A DNA stretch of 64,000 nt, taken from NCBI RefSeq assembly GCF_003002055.1, contig NZ_PVZF01000003.1:310001-374000 (forward strand), given 5' to 3'. This stretch comes from Kineococcus rhizosphaerae. GTDB lineage: Bacteria; Actinomycetota; Actinomycetes; Actinomycetales; Kineococcaceae. The position numbers and the translations under genes were made by a program. Of the stretch, positions 50,991-59,453 are shown piece after piece. Within the stretch, counting starts at the first letter, position 1. Every line of letters starts with the position of its first letter. The notes beneath the pieces are model-generated. The model was not told the origin of the DNA. It ran no database searches and saw nothing but the letters and a program-made list of their open reading frames with translations.

Positions 50991-51746
50991 GTGGGCGGGG
51001 TCGCGACGGTGGAGAGGACGCTCGCCGTCCTGGAGGTCGTCGCCGAGCGCGGTGGCGCCAGCGCCAGGGAGGTCTCCGACGTCCTGGGCCTGCCGCTGCC
51101 GACGACCTACCGGCTGCTGCAGGTCCTCGTGGGGCTGGACTACCTCGTCCACCTGCGCACCGAGAAGCGCTTCGAACTCGGGTACAAGCTCGACCGGCTC
51201 GGGGTCAGCCTGCACCGGCAGGTGGGGGTCCCCGCGAACGTCCGGGCGGAGGTCGGGCGGTTGCACGAGGTGGCCGGGGCCGCGGCGTACTTCGCCGTGT
51301 ACCGCGGCGCGGACGTCGTGGTCGCGCACGTGGCCGACTCGGCGCGGTTCCCCCGCATCACCCCCATGAACTTCGGGTTCCACGAGGCCGCGCACGCGAC
51401 CGCCTTCGGCAAGATCCTGCTCGCGGGGATGGCCGCGCCGGAGGCCGCCGAGTACCTCGACGCGCACGGCACCGCGCCGCTGACCCCCACGACGATCACC
51501 GACCGGGACGAGCTGGCCGCCCACCTGGCGGAGGTGTCCCGCCGCGGGGTCGCGTGGGAGCGCGAGGAGTTCGTGCCCGGGTTCGCCTGCGCGGCCGTCG
51601 CCGTCCACGACCCGGCGGGTTCGGTGGTCGGGGCGGTGGCCATCAGCACCCCGGACGGCACCGTCGACCGCAGGCGGGCGACGGAACTGGAGAAGGCGTT
51701 GCGGGAGAGCGCGAACCGGGTCAGCCGGTGGTTGCGCACCGGCTGA
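50991..51746 (+). CDS. IclR-family regulator
   Basis: A 251-residue protein: winged helix ([23 protein letters not shown], residues about 24-46) and the IclR effector domain ([35 protein letters not shown]). IclR members sense aromatic or organic acids. It converges on the SDR at 51758 and follows the SDR at 50196; either could be a target. Confidence 0.93.
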   Translation: MGGVATVERTLAVLEVVAERGGASAREVSDVLGLPLPTTYRLLQVLVGLDYLVHLRTEKRFELGYKLDRLGVSLHRQVGVPANVRAEVGRLHEVAGAAAYFAVYRGADVVVAHVADSARFPRITPMNFGFHEAAHATAFGKILLAGMAAPEAAEYLDAHGTAPLTPTTITDRDELAAHLAEVSRRGVAWEREEFVPGFACAAVAVHDPAGSVVGAVAISTPDGTVDRRRATELEKALRESANRVSRWLRTG

Positions 51747-51757
51747 CCCGGACCTCT

Positions 51758-52543
51758 TCAGGAGAACTGGATCCCGCCGTCGACGAGCATCGTCTGCCCG
51801 GTGACGTAGTCGGAGTCGGGCGAGGCGAGGAAACTCACCATCTTCGCCACGTCGTCGGGGACCGAGACGCGGCCGAGCAGGATCGACTGGGCGTTCTCGG
51901 CGAGCGCCTCGCCCTTCTGCTGCCCGTGCTTGGCCGCCAGCTTCTCGTCGATGAGGTCCCACATGGCCGTCCCCACGATCCCGGGGCCGTACGCGTTGAC
52001 CGTGATCCCGTGCTCGGCCCACTCCATGGCCGCGGCCTGGGTGAGCCCGCGCACGGCCCACTTCGTCGCGGAGTAGGGCCCGAGCAGCGCGAAGGGGCGG
52101 AACGCGACGATGGAGGCGGCACCGACGATCTTCCCCCCGCCGCCCTGGGCGATGAACTGCTTCGCCGCGGCGCGGTAGCCGAAGAACACGCCCTTGACGT
52201 TCACGTCGAAGATCTTCTCGAAGTCGGCCGCGTCGTACTCGAGGAGTTCTTCGACCTGGGCGATGCCGGCGTTGGCGACGAAGACGTCGAGGCGGCCGCC
52301 GGCCTCGACGGCCGCGCGGACGAGGAGTTCGTTGGACTCCTCGCTGGTGACGTCGACCTCCGCCCCAGTGGCGGTGCCCCCGGCCTCCGTGATGGCCTGC
52401 ACGGTCTCGTCGATGCTCCCCTTCATGACGGGCAGGTCGGCGACGACGACGTGCAGACCGTCGCGCCCGAGCCGTTCGGCGATGCCGCGGCCGATGCCGC
52501 GGGCCGCTCCGGTGACGACGGCGACGCGGGTGTCCGTGCTCAT
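51758..52543 (-). CDS. SDR-family dehydrogenase, acetoin/butanediol-dehydrogenase-like
   Basis: A 261-residue classical [14 protein letters not shown] at the NAD-selecting strand 2 end, NAG, Ser in [13 protein letters not shown], and the end [17 protein letters not shown]. The extended [17 protein letters not shown] region and QKGEALAE resemble meso-2,3-butanediol/acetoin dehydrogenases, but many 3-hydroxyacyl or sugar dehydrogenases share this. The ATG at 52543 has GAGGAGGA upstream. Confidence 0.88.
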   Translation of the reverse strand: MSTDTRVAVVTGAARGIGRGIAERLGRDGLHVVVADLPVMKGSIDETVQAITEAGGTATGAEVDVTSEESNELLVRAAVEAGGRLDVFVANAGIAQVEELLEYDAADFEKIFDVNVKGVFFGYRAAAKQFIAQGGGGKIVGAASIVAFRPFALLGPYSATKWAVRGLTQAAAMEWAEHGITVNAYGPGIVGTAMWDLIDEKLAAKHGQQKGEALAENAQSILLGRVSVPDDVAKMVSFLASPDSDYVTGQTMLVDGGIQFS

Positions 52544-52742
52544 TCCAGTCCTCCTCGACCAGGTGGGGGGCTTTCCCTGCCCGCAGGGAACCCCGCTTTC
52601 CGGGACCGGGTCCACGATCGTTCTCACTTGGTGAGAAGGGGCGTGTTCGCCGGGAGGGGATCTCCTGCGGGCAGAAAGACCTTCCGCGCCGACGCGCACG
52701 GGCCGACGGTGGTCGTACCACCTCACGGAAGGAGCTCGGCGG
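52544..52742. promoter_or_regulatory. Divergent promoter region of SDR and clpP1 with three small palindromes
   Basis: The 199-bp spacer holds perfect inverted repeats TTCCCTG-CCCG-CAGGGAA (52573-52590), TTCTCAC-TTG-GTGAGAA (52621-52637) and GGTGGT-CGT-ACCACC (52708-52722). The last lies 20 bp before the clpP1 start, and GGAAGGAG is its ribosome-binding site. I see only a half-match (GTTCGC) to the ClgR box. Confidence 0.6.
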
Positions 52743-53345
52743 ATGTCCAGTCCCACCCTGATCGGTCCCTTCGACGACCAGTTGTCCCAGCGGTTGCTGT
52801 TCCAGCGCATCGTCGTCCTGGGCCAGGAGGTCGACGACGCGATCGCGAACCGCGTGGCGGCGCAACTCCTGCTGCTGTCGGCCGACGACCCGAGGAGCGA
52901 CATCGCGCTCTACGTCAACTCCCCCGGCGGTTCGGTCACCGCGGGCCTGGCGATCTACGACACCATGCAGCTCATCCCCAACGACGTCTCGACCCTGGTC
53001 ATGGGGATGGCCGCCAGCATGGGGCAGCTCCTGCTGTGCGCCGGGACGGCCGGCAAGCGCTTCGCCCTGCCGCACGCGCGGGTCATGATGCACCAGCCCT
53101 CGGGCGGGATCGGCGGCACCGCGGCCGACATCGCCATCCAGGCAGAGAACCTCGCGTACACCAAGCGGACGTTCCAGGCCCTGACCGCCCACCACACCGG
53201 GCAGGACGTCGAGACGATCGAGTTCGACTCCGAGCGCGACCGCTGGTTCACCGCCGAGCAGGCCCGCGACTACGGGCTCGTCGACCACGTCGTCACGGCG
53301 GTCTCCGACGTCCGGCTCGCCACCGACCGGAAGGTGGGGTTGTGA
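52743..53345 (+). CDS. clpP: ATP-dependent Clp protease proteolytic subunit (first of pair)
   Basis: A 200-residue serine peptidase. Ser92 (GMAASMGQ), His117 (MMHQPSGG) and the Asp in [11 protein letters not shown] form the triad; [19 protein letters not shown] is the substrate-strand region. No long propeptide. It assembles with the second ClpP into the mixed tetradecamer typical of actinobacteria and works with ClpX or ClpC. Its TGA overlaps the next ATG by one base. Confidence 0.96.
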   Translation: MSSPTLIGPFDDQLSQRLLFQRIVVLGQEVDDAIANRVAAQLLLLSADDPRSDIALYVNSPGGSVTAGLAIYDTMQLIPNDVSTLVMGMAASMGQLLLCAGTAGKRFALPHARVMMHQPSGGIGGTAADIAIQAENLAYTKRTFQALTAHHTGQDVETIEFDSERDRWFTAEQARDYGLVDHVVTAVSDVRLATDRKVGL

Positions 53346-53947
53346 TGAGCTACCCGATCCCCTACGTCGTGGAGTCCACCGCCCGCGGCGAGCGCACGTC
53401 GGACGTGTTCAGCCGGTTGCTGTCGGACCGCATCGTGTTCGTGCACGGGGAGATCGACGACGCCGTCGCCAACGTCGTCATCGCCCAGCTCGTGCACCTG
53501 GCCTCGGAGAGCCCGACGGCCGAGATCAACCTCTACGTGAACTCCCCCGGGGGTTCGGCGACGGCGCTCATGGCGGTCTACGACACGATGCAGTTCATCC
53601 GGCCGGACGTCGCGACGTTCTGCGTGGGGCAGGCCGCCTCCGCCGCGGCCGTGCTGCTGGCCGCCGGCGCCCCCGGGAAGCGGTCGGTGCTGGAGCACTC
53701 GCGGGTCCTGCTGCACCAGCCCTCCGGCGGCGCGCAGGGCACGGCCGCGGACCTGCAGATCCAGGCCCAGGAGGTGCTGCGGATCCGCTCGGAGATCGAG
53801 CAGGTCCTCGCCCGGCACACGGGGCACTCGGTGGAGGAGTTGCGGCGCGACCTCGACCGGGACCTGGTGCTGCCGGGCGCGGCGGCCGTCGCGTACGGCG
53901 TCGCGGACCAGGTCGTCTCCCCGGCCGCGCTCGTCGGGCGTCCTTGA
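53345..53947 (+). CDS. clpP: ATP-dependent Clp protease proteolytic subunit (second of pair)
   Basis: A 200-residue ClpP with Ser99 ([10 protein letters not shown]), His124 ([11 protein letters not shown]) and Asp in LDRDLVLPG. It is translationally coupled to the first subunit (TGATG). It differs clearly from it in sequence, as expected for heteromeric ClpP1P2 or ClpP3P4. The HisGlySerGly-type loops are intact. No trigger factor or clpX gene is adjacent, so this may be the accessory clpP3P4-like pair. Confidence 0.95.
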   Translation: MSYPIPYVVESTARGERTSDVFSRLLSDRIVFVHGEIDDAVANVVIAQLVHLASESPTAEINLYVNSPGGSATALMAVYDTMQFIRPDVATFCVGQAASAAAVLLAAGAPGKRSVLEHSRVLLHQPSGGAQGTAADLQIQAQEVLRIRSEIEQVLARHTGHSVEELRRDLDRDLVLPGAAAVAYGVADQVVSPAALVGRP

Positions 53948-53977
53948 CCGCTGCCGGTGAGTCCTCGACCGCCGGGG

Positions 53978-54316
53978 TCAGGCGGCGAGGGACAGGGACA
54001 CCCGAGGGGCCGCGACGACGGGGGCATCCGTGCCGCGGGCGACCAGTGATCCGGTGCGGTGCAACAGGTCGACCAGCGTCAGGTCGAGCGCGCCGCACAC
54101 GGCGGCCAGCACCTCCGACGACGGTTCCTTGCGGCCGCGCTCGACCTCGGACAGGTACGGCAGCGAGACCCGGGCGCCGGCCGCGACGTCGGCCAGGGTC
54201 CGCCGCTGGGCGGTGCGCTCGGCCCGCAGCACGGCACCGACGGCCTCGCGCAGCAGCGGCGGGGGACCCGCGGGCGGACGCTCGGGTGGACGCGGCACCA
54301 GGGTCAGCTTCGGCAC
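53978..54316 (-). CDS. ClgR/PopR-like XRE regulator of Clp proteases
   Basis: A 112-residue protein from the GTG at 54316 (GGAGG upstream; the longer frame is less likely). The helix-turn-helix [22 protein letters not shown] and continuation [16 protein letters not shown] match the ClgR/PopR family nearly residue for residue by pattern. ClgR and PopR activate clpP operons and are themselves Clp substrates. Here the C-terminus ends SLSLAA, a di-alanine end that could serve as a degron. It converges on clpP with 30 bp between stops. Confidence 0.88.
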   Translation of the reverse strand: MPKLTLVPRPPERPPAGPPPLLREAVGAVLRAERTAQRRTLADVAAGARVSLPYLSEVERGRKEPSSEVLAAVCGALDLTLVDLLHRTGSLVARGTDAPVVAAPRVSLSLAA

Positions 54317-54432
54317 GGGAACCTCCAGCGGTCGGTTCCCGCCGAAGCTACGCCGGAACTGGGGCCGCCGCACCGCCGTCCGCTCTGGGCGGACGACGGT
54401 GCGGCGGGTTCGGGGGCCCGACCGGGGCGGGG

Positions 54433-55977
54433 TCAGTGCCGTTCGTAGGCGGTCGCCATCGCGACCTGCTCGTCGATGACCTCGGAGATGCGGGCCTGGA
54501 CGACGTCGAGCTCGCGGATGATGGCGGCGGTCTCGTTGATCCCGCCCGACACCGTGGAGCTGGAGGCCTGGATCCCCGCGATCTGCTGGGCGACGCGCTG
54601 GGTGGCGTCCGCGGTCTCGCGGGCGAGGTCCTTGACCTCGCTGGCGACGACGGCGAACCCGCGGCCGAGCTCCCCGGCGCGCGCGGCCTCGATGGTGGCG
54701 TTGAGGGCCAGCAGGTTCGTCTGGTCGGCGATGCCGGAGATGATCTTGATGACCTCACCGACCGCGGCCGAGGCTCCGGTCAGAGCGTCGACCTCGTTCG
54801 TCATGGTCGAGGCCTGCCCGACGGCGGCGTCGGCGACCCGGCCCGCGTCGTTGACGGCGTCGCGCAACCGGGACACGGTGTCGAGCAGGGCGTGCGAGCG
54901 CACGGCGTCACCGTCGCTGCGGCGCAGCACGTCCAGGCGCTGCGACAGCAGCTGCTGCACGTTGCGCAGCGAGGAGGCCCGCGACTCCGACAGCTCGATG
55001 CGTTCGGTGGTGAAGAAGTCCATCGTGCCCAGGACCTGCCCGTCGGACACGATCGGGAAGCACACGCCCGACTTCACCCCGGCGCGCTGGGCGGCGGGGG
55101 CGCGGACGCAGTCGGTCATCTCGGCGAGGTCGTGGACGAAGACGAGGTCGCGCTGGCGCCAGGCGCGCCCCGACAGCCCGACGCCCTCGGCGAAGCTCGC
55201 GGCGAGGGTGACGCGGCGGAACTCCTCACCGGCCGAGCCGGACTCGACCGTGAACTTCAGGGTGTTCGTCGCGGGGTCCAGCGCCCAGTACGACCCGTAG
55301 GCCCAGCCGAAGGCGTCGCGGACGGTCTCGAGGGTCCGGCGCAGCGCGGTGTCCTCGGTGGTGGCGATGCCGAGGCCGGTCACGACGGTCGTCACGGCGT
55401 TGCGGTCGTCGAGCGTCTCCTTCAGCGCGGCGGTGTCCAGGGCCCGGCGGCGGGCGTGGGCGGCGACGCGGCCGATGGCCCGCCACTTCTCGGCCCGGCC
55501 GCCGAAGAACGGCAGCGCCTGGGCGGCGTAGTACTCGTGGAGGGCGACGACCTTGCCGTTCTCCACGATCGGCACCTGGGCCCCGCTGCGAGCGCCCGCG
55601 GTGCGCGCCGCCTCCCACCGCTTGCACGTCGAGGAGTCGGTCGTCTCGTCGCACTGCACGGGCTCGCGGGTGGTGATCGCCCGGCCCCCGCAGCCGTCCT
55701 CGGTACCGACGACGAGGGTGCGGCTGGCCGCGAGGCCGGTGGCGAGGGGGCCGACCTCACCGGCGAGGCGGAACCGCCCGTCCGGGCCCGGCAGCCAGAC
55801 GCCGCCGTAGGTCAGGTCGAGGGCTCCGGCCAGGGCCGTGACGCAGGCGAGCTGCGCCTCGAGCTCGGTGGTGACCCCCGAGTCCAGGGCGGTCAGGACC
55901 GCCTCGAGCGCTTCCACGTCCCGCGGCATGGGGCCGGTGAACGCCGGACCGGCGGCGACCTTCTTGCGTCCGAACAC
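54433..55977 (-). CDS. Soluble double-GAF / MCP-type signalling protein
   Basis: A complete 514-residue paralogue of the gene at the window start. Two GAF-like modules (about 25-165 and 190-345; the second contains [19 protein letters not shown]) precede an MCP signalling domain (about 350-514; tip [20 protein letters not shown]). No membrane helix, no HAMP domain and no C-terminal CheR pentapeptide are present. Cys residues in DGCGG and STCKRW of GAF 1 could matter for ligand or cofactor binding. It is probably a cytoplasmic chemosensor. Confidence 0.92.
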   Translation of the reverse strand: MFGRKKVAAGPAFTGPMPRDVEALEAVLTALDSGVTTELEAQLACVTALAGALDLTYGGVWLPGPDGRFRLAGEVGPLATGLAASRTLVVGTEDGCGGRAITTREPVQCDETTDSSTCKRWEAARTAGARSGAQVPIVENGKVVALHEYYAAQALPFFGGRAEKWRAIGRVAAHARRRALDTAALKETLDDRNAVTTVVTGLGIATTEDTALRRTLETVRDAFGWAYGSYWALDPATNTLKFTVESGSAGEEFRRVTLAASFAEGVGLSGRAWRQRDLVFVHDLAEMTDCVRAPAAQRAGVKSGVCFPIVSDGQVLGTMDFFTTERIELSESRASSLRNVQQLLSQRLDVLRRSDGDAVRSHALLDTVSRLRDAVNDAGRVADAAVGQASTMTNEVDALTGASAAVGEVIKIISGIADQTNLLALNATIEAARAGELGRGFAVVASEVKDLARETADATQRVAQQIAGIQASSSTVSGGINETAAIIRELDVVQARISEVIDEQVAMATAYERH

Positions 55978-56082
55978 GGCGGACCCCTTCGTCGGAGGAC
56001 GGGGCTCCCGGACGACGCATCTAGAAGCCTTGTGCCCCTACCTTCGGCCGGTCCGGCGCCGTCCTTGAGGAACCGTGCCCCG

Positions 56083-56589
56083 TCAGCGCGACAGGGCGCG
56101 CTGCAGGGCCTTCAGCCCGCGGTGCGCGTTGCTGCGCACCGTCCCGGTCGTGACGTCGAGCAGGTCGGCGATCTGCTCGTCGGTGCAGTCCTCGAAGTGG
56201 CGCAGCACGAGGACCGTCCGCTGCTTCGTCGGCAGGGTCCGCAGGGCCCGCAGGAGCTCGTCGCGATCGGCGAGCTGCCCGGTCCCGTCCGCGCAGACGT
56301 GCTCGGGCAGCTCACCGGTGGGCCGTTCGCGGCGGGCGGCGCGACGCCAGAACGACGTGCAGGCATTGACGACCATGCGGTTGACGTAGGCGGTGGGGTC
56401 GTCCGCGGCGCTGATGCGGCCCCACGTCAGCAGGGCCTTGGCCAGGACGTCCTGGACCACGTCCTCGGCGGCGTGCGGGTCCTTCAGCAGGCCGCGGGCC
56501 AACCGCACGAGGGCGGCGCCGCGCACGGCGGCGAACTCCTCGAAGGTCACCGCAGCGACCTCCCCGCGGGCGCGGTCCGTGACGATCAC
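56083..56589 (-). CDS. RNA polymerase sigma factor, SigE-type ECF subfamily
   Basis: A 168-residue sigma factor. Region 2 (LARGLLKDPHAAEDVVQDVLAKAL, YVNRMVVNACTSFWRR) and region 4 (LPTKQRTVLVLRHFEDCTDEQIADLL, then TTGTVRSNAHRGLKALQ) are typical of the actinobacterial SigE family. The GTG start at 56589 overlaps the stop of the membrane protein gene as GTGA, so the upstream partner is coupled and may act as its anti-sigma factor. Confidence 0.92.
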   Translation of the reverse strand: MIVTDRARGEVAAVTFEEFAAVRGAALVRLARGLLKDPHAAEDVVQDVLAKALLTWGRISAADDPTAYVNRMVVNACTSFWRRAARRERPTGELPEHVCADGTGQLADRDELLRALRTLPTKQRTVLVLRHFEDCTDEQIADLLDVTTGTVRSNAHRGLKALQRALSR

Positions 56590-57398
56590 CGGGCCGCACC
56601 CCCGGCCCGGGTGAACGCCGCCGCCTTCGCGAGGGCGCGGGTCGCCAGGGCCGAGGCCTGGCCGACGGCGGCCGCCGAGGTGGGCTGGTAGGTGTCGGTC
56701 GTGGCCCGGACGACGAGCTGGCCGCGGCGGGCCACGACGGTGACCCGCCACCGCGGGTCCGCCGTGTCGAGGGAGGACTGCGCGAACCCGGCGACGGTCT
56801 CGTCGGCGTCCACGCGGGGGTCGACGGGGCTCCAGGGGGCCGACTCCGGCGTCCCGGCCCGGCACGCGAGCGCGTCCTGCCGGGTGGCCGCCACGTAGTC
56901 CTGCGCGGCGTCGCCGCGGAAGACGACGACGTCGACGGCGACGGACTCGGGGAACGGGTGGCTCAGCACGTCGGTCGCGCCGCCCCAGCCCAGGGACCGG
57001 CTGTCGGCGACGGTGCGCGTCCCGTCGTAGGCCTCGTCCCGGCACAGCCCGGAGGTCACCGACGGGCTGACGTCGACCGGCGTGAGGTCGGGGACGACGG
57101 CGTCGACGTCCGCCGTGGTGAGCAGCGCGTCCGCCGTGAGCGAGGGCGCGAGGGTCGCGGTCGCCGGGGCCGACGGCGCCCGGGTGGTGTGCGGCCACTG
57201 CCAGATCCCGGCGGGCACGCCCAGGGCGAGCACCGCGACGGCACCGGCGACGCCCCGCCGGCGGCGCCGCAGGGTGCGGGCGCGCCCCCGCGCCCCCGCG
57301 AGGAGGGCGGGCACGTCGACCGGGGCGTCCGCGTGGCCCGCGCGCTGCAGCGCGCGGACGACGTCCGCCTCGTCGGCTCCCCCCCTGTGCCCGCTCAT
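56586..57398 (-). CDS. Single-pass membrane protein coupled to the sigma factor (possible anti-sigma)
   Basis: A 270-residue protein from the ATG at 57398 (AGGAGGGGG upstream). A short cytoplasmic N-terminus (about 48 residues, helical, DEADVVRALQRAGHAD) and an Arg-rich stop-transfer segment precede one membrane helix at about 49-67. About 200 extracytoplasmic residues follow, with two Cys (GLCRDEAYDG, DALACRAG) that could form a disulphide. Topology and coupling fit an anti-sigma factor, but no zinc HxxxCxxC motif is present, so the role is inferred. Confidence 0.8.
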   Translation of the reverse strand: MSGHRGGADEADVVRALQRAGHADAPVDVPALLAGARGRARTLRRRRRGVAGAVAVLALGVPAGIWQWPHTTRAPSAPATATLAPSLTADALLTTADVDAVVPDLTPVDVSPSVTSGLCRDEAYDGTRTVADSRSLGWGGATDVLSHPFPESVAVDVVVFRGDAAQDYVAATRQDALACRAGTPESAPWSPVDPRVDADETVAGFAQSSLDTADPRWRVTVVARRGQLVVRATTDTYQPTSAAAVGQASALATRALAKAAAFTRAGGAAR

Positions 57399-57440
57399 CG
57401 CGCTCCCCCTCCTGCGTGCCGCGCCGGACGTCCCGGCCCC

Positions 57441-57476
57441 GTGCAACAGACGCCGTGCGGGCGGCGTCCGTTGCAC
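57441..57476. repeat. 14-bp inverted repeat abutting the lipoprotein start
   Basis: GTGCAACAGACGCC (57441-57454) and GGCGTCCGTTGCAC (57463-57476) pair at 13 of 14 positions around an 8-nt loop, and the next base is the GTG start at 57477. It may be an operator or a 5' hairpin. Confidence 0.75.
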
Positions 57477-58208
57477 GTGGAGACCAGGAGATCGTTCGTG
57501 CTCGCGGCGGCCGCCGCCCTCGTGGGGGCGCTCGCGGCGTGCGGGGCCCCGCGGACCCCGGCGGCGGCCCCGCCGTCCAGCAGCACCCCGCCCGGCACCA
57601 GCCCGGCGGCCGGCGCCACCCCCGGGGTCACGGCCCCGACCCCCGCCCCGGCCGCGGCGCAGGCGCTGTCGGCCCTCGTGGCCCGCGAGGGCGCCCAGGC
57701 GTCGGCGCTGGCCCCGGCGGTCGGGCAGGACTCCCCGGACCTGGCCGTCCTGGCGCGCACGACGGACGGGGCCGGCACGCGGATCACGTTCTGGGCGTGG
57801 GACGGTGCGGCCTTCCGGCCCGCGGGGTCGGTCGAGGCCGGTGAACCCCTGCTCGCGCGGCGGGAGGGGGGAGCCGCGCAGTGGCGCTACCTGACGGGCG
57901 GGCGCTACCCCGACGCGGTCGTGCACCTGCGGGGCGGTTCGGTGAGCGGCGGGGTGCAGGCCGTCGTGGCCCAGCACCTGGACGACGGGACGTGGCGGTT
58001 CGTGCCCTTCGAGGGGCAGCACGACGGCATCGCCCCGCAGGACGACGTCTACGCCGACGACCCGCTGTTCGACGACGGGTTCCAGTTCGTGACGCGGGTC
58101 TCGGCCGGCGGGCAGGCGGTCGCGACGTACTGGCAGTACGCCGAGGACGACCGGCCGGGCCGGTTCGAGCGGATCGGCACCCCCGACCCGGGCGCGACGC
58201 GCGGCTGA
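57477..58208 (+). CDS. Secreted lipoprotein of unknown function
   Basis: A 243-residue protein: signal RRSFVLAAAAALVGALAAC with lipobox Cys at about 22, then a 40-residue Pro/Ala/Thr linker and a beta-rich domain (TWRFVPFEGQHDGIAPQ, FQFVTRVSAGGQAVATYWQ). No family recognised. It is divergent from the sigma-factor/membrane-protein unit, which places it as a candidate target of that system. Confidence 0.75.
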   Translation: METRRSFVLAAAAALVGALAACGAPRTPAAAPPSSSTPPGTSPAAGATPGVTAPTPAPAAAQALSALVAREGAQASALAPAVGQDSPDLAVLARTTDGAGTRITFWAWDGAAFRPAGSVEAGEPLLARREGGAAQWRYLTGGRYPDAVVHLRGGSVSGGVQAVVAQHLDDGTWRFVPFEGQHDGIAPQDDVYADDPLFDDGFQFVTRVSAGGQAVATYWQYAEDDRPGRFERIGTPDPGATRG

Positions 58209-58236
58209 CGCACGGGGGAGCGGCCCCGGGAACGAC

Positions 58237-58268
58237 GAAGGCTCCCGGTCCGTGGACCAGGAGCCTTC
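58237..58268 (-). terminator. Hairpin downstream of tRNA-Glu
   Basis: GAAGGCTCC / GGAGCCTTC outer stem with inner GGTCC / GGACC and a 2-nt apex, lying 5 bp after the tRNA 3' end on the minus strand and 29 bp after the lipoprotein stop on the plus strand. Confidence 0.85.
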
Positions 58269-58273
58269 CGACG

Positions 58274-58346
58274 TAGCCCCGACGGGATTCGAACCCGCGC
58301 TACCGCCGTGAGAGGGCGGCGTGCTGGGCCGCTACACAACGGGGCC
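58274..58346 (-). tRNA. tRNA-Glu (anticodon CTC)
   Basis: The minus strand gives a 73-nt cloverleaf: acceptor GGCCCCG/CGGGGCT with A discriminator, anticodon stem CCGCC/GGCGG with loop CTCTCAC, and T-arm GCGGGTTCGAATCCCGT. CCA is not encoded. It decodes GAG. Confidence 0.96.
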
Positions 58347-58414
58347 CCAGCGAGTGGTCCCGTCGCCGGGACCGCCAGGAGGAGTCTACCCGCTGTCGGG
58401 AGGTGCCCCGTCCC

Positions 58415-59290
58415 TCAGCGCGGTTCGTCGCGCGCGACGACGGAGAAGTCCTCGTCCCCGTGCCCGGCCCGCTGCGCGGCGAGCAGCCCCTGGGCGGCGA
58501 CGGTCAGCGCGGGCAGCGGGAACCGGGACGTGCCGAGCATGAGCCCGGTGTCCTTGAGCAGCAGGTCGGTGGAGAACTGGGTGTCGCCGAACTCCCCCGT
58601 GCGCAGGTTCTGGCCCTTCATCGCGGCGATGGGCCCCAGGCCCGTGCCCTTCAGGGTCGTCAGGACCTGCTCGAGGTCGAGCCCGCCCGAGGCGCCCAGT
58701 CGCACGGCCTCCACCAGGCCCTGGAAGGAGACGGCGAGGGCGAGGTTGGCGACGAGCTTGCCGGTCGCGGCGGCGGCGGCCTCGGGCAGCACCTGGAGGC
58801 GGTCGGGGTCGGCCCACAGCGCGACGAACGGGACGGCGCGCTCGGCGCGGGGCCCACCGGCCAGGACGCCGAGGGCCCGGTTCGCGGCGGGACCGAGCGA
58901 GCCGACGACGGGGGCGTGGACGTGGTCGACGCCGCGGGCGGCGGCCCAGGTGGCGTGCTCGGCGGCGTCGGCCGGGGAGATCGTGGTGATGTCGATCCAC
59001 AGCGTGCCCGCCGGCAGGTCGAGCCCGTCGAGGACGACCTCGCGGACGGCGTCGGGGCCGAAGAGGGCGGTGACGACGACCTCGGCGTCGCGGACCGCCT
59101 CGCCGGCGGTGGGCGCGGAGGTGGCGCCGGCGGCCACGAGGTCGCCGTCGCGGCCGGGGGTGCGGTTCCAGACGCGCAGGTCGTGGCCGGCCGCGAGGAG
59201 GTGGCCGGCGAGGACCCTGCCCATCCGGCCCAGCCCCAGGAAGGCGACGGACGTCGTGGTGGAGGGGGCGGGGTGCTGGTCGTCGGTCAC
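58415..59290 (-). CDS. 3-hydroxyisobutyrate-dehydrogenase-family NAD(P)-dependent oxidoreductase
   Basis: A 291-residue protein with the Rossmann motif FLGLGRMGRVLAGHL and WNRTPGR at strand 2 (Arg favours NADP). The catalytic-Lys helix appears as AAATGKLVANLALAVSFQGLVEA. The usual substrate loop (DAPVSGG) is altered to HAPVVGSLG. This beta-hydroxyacid dehydrogenase family also holds glyoxylate reductases and imine reductases. Single gene between tRNA-Glu and a two-component system. Confidence 0.9.
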   Translation of the reverse strand: MTDDQHPAPSTTTSVAFLGLGRMGRVLAGHLLAAGHDLRVWNRTPGRDGDLVAAGATSAPTAGEAVRDAEVVVTALFGPDAVREVVLDGLDLPAGTLWIDITTISPADAAEHATWAAARGVDHVHAPVVGSLGPAANRALGVLAGGPRAERAVPFVALWADPDRLQVLPEAAAAATGKLVANLALAVSFQGLVEAVRLGASGGLDLEQVLTTLKGTGLGPIAAMKGQNLRTGEFGDTQFSTDLLLKDTGLMLGTSRFPLPALTVAAQGLLAAQRAGHGDEDFSVVARDEPR

Positions 59291-59453
59291 GACGGGCTCC
59301 TGGGGATCGGGGGGGATCGGGGGACGGACTCGGCGCGGGATCGGCTACGGCTACGGCGGGATCGTACGGAGCCACCGTCTGCGACGGACGCGGGAGGCCG
59401 CGAGGGACGATCGGCGGACGACGGACGCTCAACCACCTCCCTACGCTGAGGCG

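Noticed and set aside
52621-52660. ClgR box upstream of clpP
   Set aside because: Only a GTTCGC half-site is seen without a properly spaced GCGAAC partner, so it is not reported as a ClgR operator.
50282-53947. Open frame of more than 1200 codons on the plus strand
   Set aside because: Only its last 200 codons (second ClpP) are real; the rest runs out of frame or antisense through SDR, IclR and ClpP genes and has no domain-like sequence.
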